From positions 1 through 7,270 of the forward strand of contig JALSQM010000133.1 of assembly GCA_026985385.1 (NCBI GenBank): a DNA stretch of 7,270 nt, given 5' to 3'. The notes beneath the pieces were generated by a model. The model did no database searches. It had not been told where the DNA came from and was given only the letters and a program-made list of their open reading frames with translations. The translations under genes were made by a program, and so were the position numbers. The number at the start of each line of letters is the position of its first letter. The stretch's first letter is position 1. This document shows positions 1-5,144 of the stretch, piece by piece. This DNA comes from Acidilobaceae archaeon (lineage in GTDB: Archaea > Thermoproteota > Thermoprotei_A > Sulfolobales > Acidilobaceae).

Positions 1-824
1 CCGCCCGGAGGCCCGAGTCGAGGCTGGTAGTCGCGACTAGCGCGGGGGAGGAGGGTATAGACATGCCCGAGGCGGACCTGCTAGTCATATGGAGCAACAC
101 CGCCAGCCCGCTAAGGTTCATACAGAGGCTCGGCCGCCTCCTCCGAGCCAGGGGGGGCGGCGAGGGGGGCCAGAAGTACGCGGTCTTCATAGCCACCCCC
201 GACACGGTGGACGTCGACAGCCTAGTCTACGGTATAGCCGAGGCCGAGAAGGCGGGCGTCGCACTCAGCGTCTCAGCGGAGGCCGTTAAGGCCCTCTGGG
301 AGGCCAGCAGGCTCAAGAGGATCCTAGACGCCATCGAAGAGAACCCCGCCCCCAGCGACCTCATCGCCCGGGCCCTGGGAGCGCCCCCCGACAAGGTGGA
401 GGCGGCTCTCAGGTGGCTCGCCTCGAGGGGGTACGCACTCTACATACACACGGGCGTCGGGAGGGTCTACGCCTCGAGGAGCCCCGGCGGCCTCGAGGCC
501 CTCAGGAGGAGGTACGCGGAGTACCTAACCCCAGACGAGGGGGTGGTGGCTCGGGTCGAGGCCGAGACCCCAACCGGGCCCCTGAGGCCCTTCAAGGCCA
601 GCTACCAGGCCGCCCTGGAGAGGCTCGCGAGGATCATCAGGGAGAGGGGGCCCCTAAAGGCTCTGAGGTTCGCCGTTAGAGCCCGCTACGGCGCCATCGA
701 GACCGTGCTGAGGGCCTCCTACACGTACCCCATAGACTCCCCCGACGTACTCGATCTAGTCGTGAGGAACGCCTACTCCATGCCACGCTGGAGGGGGCCG
801 CCGAGCCCCCGGTGGACCCCATAG
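1..824 (+). CDS. Superfamily 2 helicase, C-terminal part (5'-truncated by window edge)
   Basis: The frame is open from position 3, so the ATG at 63 is internal and the gene begins outside the window. About 273 residues are visible. The codons before and after position 63 spell a clear helicase motif V (TSAGEEGIDMPEAD, nt 36-77), followed by motif VI (QRLGRLLR, nt 123-146). Both belong to the second RecA-like domain of SF2 DNA or RNA helicases, which couple ATP hydrolysis to strand separation or translocation. A Gly-rich loop and one more beta-strand (YAVFIATPD) follow. From about nt 310 to 480 comes a helix-rich stretch ending in GVGRVYASR that reads like a winged-helix domain. The last 100 or so residues are basic and unrecognised. 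Motif V resembles the Hef/MPH1 group, while motif VI resembles XPB-type proteins, so I do not assign a subfamily. Walker A and DEAH motifs would lie upstream. The gene ends 9 bp from the convergent cca stop. Confidence 0.88.
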   Translation, partial: ARRPESRLVVATSAGEEGIDMPEADLLVIWSNTASPLRFIQRLGRLLRARGGGEGGQKYAVFIATPDTVDVDSLVYGIAEAEKAGVALSVSAEAVKALWEASRLKRILDAIEENPAPSDLIARALGAPPDKVEAALRWLASRGYALYIHTGVGRVYASRSPGGLEALRRRYAEYLTPDEGVVARVEAETPTGPLRPFKASYQAALERLARIIRERGPLKALRFAVRARYGAIETVLRASYTYPIDSPDVLDLVVRNAYSMPRWRGPPSPRWTP

Positions 825-833
825 CTGGGCGGG

Positions 834-2207
834 CTACCGGGCGAGGCAGTACGGCCACCTGGGGGTGGCCTCAGCGAGTAGCCTCACGGCCTCACCCAGC
901 CCGGGATCCCCCGGCTCGACTACCCTAGCCGAGGCCGTGCCCCTGGGGAGGGGGGCCTGCCCGCTTCCTAGGAGGTGCTCCGCCGCGCTGCGGGCCGTGG
1001 TGTGGCGCCTGGGCCTAAGGGCCTTCAGCCTGCCCTCATCATCTATGGCTACGGGCATTGATTCACCGGCCCTCTTAGCGGTGAACCTCAGCGCCCTAGC
1101 GGGCTCCCAGGCCGGGGGCCCCTCGGCCAGCTCCAGGGCGGGTAGCTCCGGCGACTCCAGCTCAAGGGCTATGAGTGCCCTTGACGACTCGTCGGTCCAC
1201 ACCTCCCACCTCAGGATCCCGAAGCCCGCCCTCGAGAGCCCCCTCGAGAGCCAGGAGGCCATCCTCGAGAGCCTCCCCCAGAGGGCGTCCCTCGCGAGCC
1301 CCGAGTAGTCCCCCCTCAACTCGACTGCCAGGATCCTCCGCGGGTCGGGCCTGTATGGCGGGGGCTCTAGGGTGGAGTAGGGGTGGTAGTAGAGCCTGCA
1401 GGGCGCCTCGAGGTAGGCGTTAGCCGCTAGAACGAGGCTCGCCAGCTTCCTCCTCGTAACGGAGGCGGCGGCGTTCCTCCCCGGATCCACGGGGTCAGGG
1501 ACTATGATGGGGCTCTCCGGGTACCTCCTCCTCAGCAGCTCCTCGTCGCCGATGCCTAGGGGGTCCACGTAGACCCCCGGCCTCCAGCGGGAGGCGGCCT
1601 CGATGAGCCTCCTGAAGCCGCCGTGGTATACCACTAGTATCTCGGCTAGGAGGCCGCTGAAGCCCCCCACCCTCACCTCGGCCCCGTAGGCGCCTATCCC
1701 CTTGAGGAAGGATTTGAAGAGCCTGATGTCATCGGCTAGGCATGGGTTCCCGCGGAGGGCCCTCCTAACCCACCTCGTGTGGAAGGGGGTCCTCTCAACC
1801 CCCGTGCCGCCCTCACCTGGCTTGGAGACGAGTGGCGCTATGACGACATCCGCCTCCATGCCCATGACCCTGACGGTCACGTATGGGTGCTCGGCGTACC
1901 TCGCCTCGACTGGGAGGCCCTCGAGGCACTCCCTTAGGAGCCGCTCCCCCTGCGAGGCTATCCACTCCCTCGAAGCCCCCCTGACGAGGAGGAACACGTC
2001 AAGCTCCCACTTATCCCTGGTCAGGGTCCCCTTAGCGTAGCTCCCCTCAGCCTCCACCACGGCGTCGAGGCCGTGTAGCCTGGCGCAGCTTGAGAGCTTG
2101 GACTCGAGGAGCCTGTAGAGCGAGCCGAGCAGCTTCAACTGCAGCGGGGTGGGCCTGATCGCCTCCAGCACCTCCTCCTCTAGGGGGGTTCTACTGCAGG
2201 CGGGCAA
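834..2207 (-). CDS. cca: CCA-adding tRNA nucleotidyltransferase, class I (archaeal)
   Basis: This enzyme adds or repairs the 3'-terminal CCA of tRNAs from CTP and ATP, without a nucleic acid template, in the cytoplasm. The 457-residue length fits archaeal class I enzymes. The nucleotidyltransferase signature is GSYAKGT (residues 55-61) followed by ELDVFLL (68-74). E68 and D70, with D120 in MEADVVIAP, match in order and spacing the metal-binding carboxylates known from Archaeoglobus fulgidus CCA (E59, D61, D110, recalled). Further family blocks are YAEHPYVTV (104-112), ERTPFHTRWV (138-147), IRLFKSFLKGIGAYGAE (161-177), GGFSGLLAEILVVYHG (181-196) and VDPVDPGRNAAA. The start is TTG (2205-2207), 5 nt after the thpR stop, with a GAGAGG Shine-Dalgarno-like sequence 9 nt upstream inside the end of thpR. 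This arrangement suggests translational coupling. A short run of LSR tripeptides near residues 305-320 comes from CTCGAGAG repeats in the DNA. Confidence 0.96.
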   Translation of the reverse strand: MPACSRTPLEEEVLEAIRPTPLQLKLLGSLYRLLESKLSSCARLHGLDAVVEAEGSYAKGTLTRDKWELDVFLLVRGASREWIASQGERLLRECLEGLPVEARYAEHPYVTVRVMGMEADVVIAPLVSKPGEGGTGVERTPFHTRWVRRALRGNPCLADDIRLFKSFLKGIGAYGAEVRVGGFSGLLAEILVVYHGGFRRLIEAASRWRPGVYVDPLGIGDEELLRRRYPESPIIVPDPVDPGRNAAASVTRRKLASLVLAANAYLEAPCRLYYHPYSTLEPPPYRPDPRRILAVELRGDYSGLARDALWGRLSRMASWLSRGLSRAGFGILRWEVWTDESSRALIALELESPELPALELAEGPPAWEPARALRFTAKRAGESMPVAIDDEGRLKALRPRRHTTARSAAEHLLGSGQAPLPRGTASARVVEPGDPGLGEAVRLLAEATPRWPYCLAR

Positions 2208-2212
2208 CTCCG

Positions 2213-2785
2213 CTAGCCTCTCGCCCTGGCCTCGGCTAGGGTCTCGTATATGGGCCCCCTCCTCGTCAGGGTGCTCTTCTTCAGCCTAACAGCCCTGACC
2301 CTCATCCTACCGACAACGTAGTCCTGATACTCTAGTATGATCTTGGTTAGGGCGGCCAGGTTCCTGGATCCCTTGACCCTGGCGAGGGTTAGGTGTGGCA
2401 CGAACTCCTTGGCGCCCCTCTCCGGGGGGATCCCGAGCCTCCTCAAGCCCTCCTCCACGACGTCGTGGATGGCCCTGAGTCTATCAGCTCCCTCACCGAC
2501 CCCCACCCAGACCACCCGCGGCCTATAGGGGCCGGGGAAGGCTCCGAGACCCCTGAGCTCGAGGTCGAACTCCTCGAAGGAGAGCCTCTCAATCACCTCC
2601 CTCTTAATCTCCTCCACGAGGCCCTCCGGGATCTCGCCTATGAATCGGAGTGTTATGTGGAGGTTCTCGGGCTCAACGGGCTTCATGGGGACCCCCGTGG
2701 AGGTTATAGCGTCTATCAGCCTCTCAACCCTCGAGACGAGCGCCGGATCGTCCAAGTCGACCGCTATGAAAACCCTGAGGGCCAC
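2213..2785 (-). CDS. thpR: RNA 2',3'-cyclic phosphodiesterase (2'-5' RNA ligase family, ThpR)
   Basis: The 190-residue protein belongs to the 2H phosphoesterase superfamily. It carries both signature motifs, H43-I-T45-L (HITLRFIGEI) and H131-L-T133-L (HLTLARVKG), which form the two-histidine active site. The opening RVFIAVDLDD and the PGPYRPRVVWVGV block are typical of the ThpR/LigT family. Family members hydrolyse 2',3'-cyclic phosphates on RNA to 2'-phosphates and can join tRNA halves by 2'-5' linkage in vitro. The cellular role in archaea is unsettled. The start is GTG (2783-2785), with GGGGGTG at 2794-2800, 8 nt upstream. The gene sits directly before cca with a 5-nt gap. As I recall, thpR-cca adjacency recurs in archaea, which supports a shared role in RNA 3'-end processing. 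It follows the 66-residue membrane protein gene by 20 nt and is probably cotranscribed with it. Confidence 0.95.
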   Translation of the reverse strand: MALRVFIAVDLDDPALVSRVERLIDAITSTGVPMKPVEPENLHITLRFIGEIPEGLVEEIKREVIERLSFEEFDLELRGLGAFPGPYRPRVVWVGVGEGADRLRAIHDVVEEGLRRLGIPPERGAKEFVPHLTLARVKGSRNLAALTKIILEYQDYVVGRMRVRAVRLKKSTLTRRGPIYETLAEARARG

Positions 2786-2805
2786 GGTGAGGGCACCCCC
2801 GAGGG

Positions 2806-3006
2806 CTACTCTCCCAGGCCGAGCCTCCGGATGATCACCGAGAACACGACGAGCCCAGCCAGCGAGAGGCCCGCCAGCAGCAGCGCCCCGCGGGGCGCGA
2901 CGCTTGTCGAGGCCCCGCTATGAGGTGCCGCCGGGTGGAAGCCGGCCCCCACGGTGAGGGCGGCGAGCGCCGTTGCGGCCAGCGCTATTATCCTTGGGAG
3001 TGTCAA
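2806..3006 (-). CDS. Small two-span membrane protein of unknown function
   Basis: This 66-residue ORF fills most of the space between thpR and the divergent promoter. It has two hydrophobic stretches: residues about 5-22 (IIALAATALAALTVGAG) and about 41-59 (GALLLAGLSLAGLVVFSVII). A short polar loop rich in His, Ser, Pro and Ala joins them, and the protein ends in a basic RRLGLGE. With Arg at residue 5 and RR at 60-61, both termini are probably cytoplasmic, although the first segment could instead be a cleavable signal. The start is TTG (3004-3006), with a GGGGG ribosome-binding-like run at 3014-3018, 7 nt upstream. It would be the first gene of a leftward unit with thpR (20-nt gap) and cca. 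Codon use (AGG, ATA, GC-rich third positions) matches the neighbours. I recognise no family. A GC-rich genome can produce chance ORFs with many Ala and Leu codons, so the call is moderate. Confidence 0.6.
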   Translation of the reverse strand: MTLPRIIALAATALAALTVGAGFHPAAPHSGASTSVAPRGALLLAGLSLAGLVVFSVIIRRLGLGE

Positions 3007-3032
3007 AACAGCGCCCCCAGCTGGTTGCCTGT

Positions 3033-3044
3033 GGAGTGCACTCC
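3033..3044. promoter_or_regulatory. Perfect 12-bp palindrome, candidate operator in divergent promoter
   Basis: GGAGTGCACTCC is its own reverse complement and lies 2 bp from the only AT-rich element of the divergent intergenic region. Relative to pcm it sits where BRE/TFB contacts would be. Relative to the leftward unit it sits between the TATA-like element and the expected start site. A dimeric regulator could bind here. That function is inferred from position and symmetry only. Confidence 0.4.
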
Positions 3045-3046
3045 TA

Positions 3047-3055
3047 GTTAATAAG
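3047..3055. promoter_or_regulatory. Shared TATA-like element for divergent pcm and orf66-thpR-cca transcription
   Basis: GTTAATAAG on the plus strand (CTTATTAAC on the minus strand) is the only A/T-rich core in the intergenic gap. Archaeal TATA boxes lie roughly 25 nt before the start site. That predicts rightward initiation near 3077, giving a leader of about 35 nt to the pcm TTG. Leftward initiation would fall near 3026, giving a leader of about 20 nt to the orf66 TTG. Both predicted leaders contain a G-rich ribosome-binding sequence. Neither side has a classical purine-rich BRE, so the exact promoter is uncertain. Confidence 0.45.
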
Positions 3056-3111
3056 GGTGCCCCTAACCAATAGCGTGGGCGCCTGGTAGGTAGAGGTGGG
3101 GTAGCAAATAG

Positions 3112-3789
3112 TTGCCCGGGCTCGAGGTTGAGAGGAGGAGGCTCGTCGAGGCCCTCAAGGCGATGGGGTTCATTAGGAGCCCTAAGGTGGAGAGGGCCAT
3201 GCTGGCCGTCCCGAGGGAGCTATTCGTGCCAAGCGAGTACCGGGCAATGGCCTACGATGACAGGCCCCTCCCCATAGGCCACGGCCAGACCATCAGCGCC
3301 CCCAGCGTCGTCGCTAGGATGACGGAGCTCCTCGACCCAGACGTCGGGGATAGGGTGCTCGAGGTCGGCACGGGGAGCGGCTACCAGGCGGCCGTGCTCG
3401 CCGAGATAGTGGCCCCCACGGGGGCTCCGCGGGAGTCGTGGGGGCACGTGTGGAGCATAGAGAGGATCCCCGAGCTGGCGGAGTGGGCCCGGGGGAACCT
3501 CGAGAGGGCCGGGTACTCCGATAGGGTGACCGTGGTCGTGGGCGACGGCAGCCTGGGCCTCCCCGAGCACGCCCCCTACGACGGCATAATGGTTACCGCG
3601 GCAGCCCCCAGCGTGCCCCCACCGCTCCTGGAACAGCTCAGAGTCGGGGGGAGGCTAGTGGCGCCCATAGGTGATAGGTGGGCTCAGAGGCTCGTGGTGG
3701 TCGAGAAGACCCCCCAGGGCGTCAGGGTGAGCGAGGATATAGACGTAGTCTTCGTCCCCCTGGTCGGGAGGTACGGGTGGAGCGACTAG
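3112..3789 (+). CDS. pcm: Protein-L-isoaspartate O-methyltransferase
   Basis: This cytosolic SAM-dependent enzyme methylates L-isoaspartyl residues in damaged proteins so that they revert to aspartate, a repair role that matters in heat. The 225 residues match the family length. Visible motifs are PRELFVP (34-40), the substrate-binding GHGQTISAP (56-64), SAM motif I VLEVGTGSGYQAAVL (82-96), an acidic ribose-binding strand VWSIER (113-118), GDGS (144-147), YDGIMVTAAAP (156-166) and LRVGGRLVAPIG (176-187). A modest insertion, TGAPRESWGH, lies between motif I and the next strand. The start is TTG (3112-3114), with a good Shine-Dalgarno match GAGGTGGGG at 3093-3101 and a 10-nt spacer. It is the only gene in its rightward unit. 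Its TAG stop shares the palindrome CTAG with the stop of the convergent glycosyltransferase. Confidence 0.96.
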   Translation: MPGLEVERRRLVEALKAMGFIRSPKVERAMLAVPRELFVPSEYRAMAYDDRPLPIGHGQTISAPSVVARMTELLDPDVGDRVLEVGTGSGYQAAVLAEIVAPTGAPRESWGHVWSIERIPELAEWARGNLERAGYSDRVTVVVGDGSLGLPEHAPYDGIMVTAAAPSVPPPLLEQLRVGGRLVAPIGDRWAQRLVVVEKTPQGVRVSEDIDVVFVPLVGRYGWSD

Positions 3790-5138
3790 GCCCCCAGGCC
3801 CCTCTGCAGGGCCAGGGGCGTAGCCTGGGGAGGCCCAGCGAGTACCTCGACAACGGCTGGGACGGGGCTGGCTGGGCCCGCGGGGCCGAGCCTCCAGGGG
3901 GCGAGCCTCGGGGGTGCCCTGCTCTTATCGATTATAGTGAACCCGCCTAGGATCCTCCTAGCGTTGAATGCGGCGTAGATGGGGCTGAGGTAGTGTACCA
4001 GCGTCAGTATGGGGGCCGCGAGGAGGGCCTTGGCGAGGCCCCTCAGGGGCCCCTCCTCCCTGGCGGCGACGAGCCCGTGGCTGGCCGCGAATGAGGCGTA
4101 GAGGGCTAGGCCCAGCGCTGCTAGGAGCCTGATGCTGTGGGGGTGAGCCTTGAGGCCTGATATCACGTAGGCCCAGACTAGGGGGCTTATGGGGGCCGCT
4201 AGCCAGAGCGCTAGGTCGGCGCCGCGGGCCACCGCTAGTGGGAGGGGGTAGAGGCCCCTAACCATGTCCCTCAGAACGCCGAGCTGCCAGCGGGCCCTCT
4301 GCCTCCAGAGGTCGACCACGCTGTTAGGGCTGAGTATGGAGACCCTCGTCGAGACCATGCCCACCGGTATGCCGGCTCTAATCAGCCTAGCGGCGTAGAG
4401 CGTGTCCTCCACAATGCTGTCGGAGGCGAAGGGGATCCTCTTGAGGACCCAGCCCCTGGCTATCAGTAGCTCCCCGTGGAGGCCGTAGATGGGCTTGTGG
4501 AGGATCCCCAGCGCGAGCCTCTGCCTGGTGAGGCTGTGGTAGTAGCGGGTGCCGTCCACGAGCCAGGCGAGCAGGCTGGCCCCCCTCCTAGGGTATATGT
4601 GCCCGTTGTAGACTGGTACGTCGTCGCTCACCTCGCAGAGGAACCCGTCGTCGAGCGGGTAGCTGTCATCGTCTAGGAAGACGTACCACTTATCCTCGTC
4701 CACGTAGTAGTCTATGAAGTACTGTATGGCCCGGGACTTGTACCTCCCCCTCCCATAGGCTCTTGGAACCACCACCAGCGAGAAGCCCAGCTCGGCCCTC
4801 CAGAGGCTCAGGGTCTCGAGGCAGGGGCTGTCGTGGTCGGTTACCACCCACACCCTGTAGCCGGGGAACCTCCTGGAGAGGCTCTCTAGCACCTCCCTAA
4901 GCGCATCCATGACCCCGGGGACCGCCTTTGTTACGACCACGAACTCGACCTCCCCAGGCCCCCTACGGGGCCCCCTGCAGCCGCCCCCGACCCGGGCCAG
5001 GGGGGACAGGGCTAGCGTGGAGAGGGCGCTCCACACCTGGAGCCCCACGAGGCCCAGCGCTATTAGTAGTAGAGGCGATGGCAAGGCCCCACTGTCCCGT
5101 TGTGGGGGGCGCCGCTCAGGAGTAAAAAGCGGCCCCAA
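3786..5138 (-). CDS. Membrane-anchored family 2 glycosyltransferase, Egghead-like
   Basis: This is a 450-residue GT-A fold enzyme likely to transfer a sugar from a nucleotide sugar to a lipid-linked or membrane acceptor. An N-terminal hydrophobic anchor (about 20-45) precedes the catalytic domain (about 64-290). Key residues are the nucleotide-sugar metal site D156-D157-D158 in YVFLDDDSYP, the catalytic E244-D245 in DSIVEDTLYAARL, and Q280-R-A-R-W284, the QxxRW motif of processive GT2 enzymes. Three or so membrane spans follow (about 303-328, 335-357, 366-392), then an Ala/Pro/Leu-rich tail. The order VVTKAVPG, KSRAIQYFIDYY, FLDDDS, HKPIYGLHGELL, VEDTLYAARLIRAG, RQRARWQLGVL closely follows, as I recall it, animal Egghead beta-1,4-mannosyltransferase. 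Donor and product are unknown. The first TTG (5136-5138) is 6 nt after the gcvPB stop with only a weak GAGG. A second in-frame TTG at 5082-5084 would start exactly at the membrane anchor. Cotranscription with gcvPAB is likely but not certain. Confidence 0.9.
   Translation of the reverse strand: MGPLFTPERRPPQRDSGALPSPLLLIALGLVGLQVWSALSTLALSPLARVGGGCRGPRRGPGEVEFVVVTKAVPGVMDALREVLESLSRRFPGYRVWVVTDHDSPCLETLSLWRAELGFSLVVVPRAYGRGRYKSRAIQYFIDYYVDEDKWYVFLDDDSYPLDDGFLCEVSDDVPVYNGHIYPRRGASLLAWLVDGTRYYHSLTRQRLALGILHKPIYGLHGELLIARGWVLKRIPFASDSIVEDTLYAARLIRAGIPVGMVSTRVSILSPNSVVDLWRQRARWQLGVLRDMVRGLYPLPLAVARGADLALWLAAPISPLVWAYVISGLKAHPHSIRLLAALGLALYASFAASHGLVAAREEGPLRGLAKALLAAPILTLVHYLSPIYAAFNARRILGGFTIIDKSRAPPRLAPWRLGPAGPASPVPAVVEVLAGPPQATPLALQRGLGA
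5122..5129 (-). promoter_or_regulatory. Possible internal TATA box for the glycosyltransferase
   Basis: On the minus strand the sequence reads CTTTTTAC, the most T-rich run near this gene start in otherwise GC-rich DNA. It lies about 40 nt upstream of the inner TTG (5082-5084), which would give a leader of about 15 nt. It also lies inside the coding frame if the outer TTG (5136-5138) is used, so it only makes sense as a promoter if the inner start is real. This is weak, position-based evidence. Confidence 0.3.
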
Positions 5139-5144
5139 AGAGCC

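Noticed and set aside
63..65. ATG at 63 as the true start of the helicase gene
   Set aside because: The upstream in-frame codons encode the first half of helicase motif V, so the gene clearly extends beyond the left edge.
1020..1045. Box C-like ATGATGA followed by CTGA on the minus strand, possible C/D guide RNA
   Set aside because: The gap between the boxes is only 7 nt, no C'/D' pair follows, and the site lies inside the conserved cca reading frame.
1231..1271. Three copies of CTCGAGAG (1231-1238, 1243-1250, 1264-1271)
   Set aside because: They are unevenly spaced and encode repeated Leu-Ser-Arg in the cca protein; codon preference explains them better than a functional repeat array.
865..1308. 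Plus-strand 147-codon open frame opposite cca
   Set aside because: It is Ser/Ala/Leu-rich low-complexity translation lying fully antisense to cca, which has clear catalytic motifs.
2393..2923. Plus-strand 176-codon open frame opposite thpR and orf66
   Set aside because: It is antisense to a well-supported ThpR, its translation shows no family motif, and long opposite-strand frames are expected in GC-rich coding DNA.
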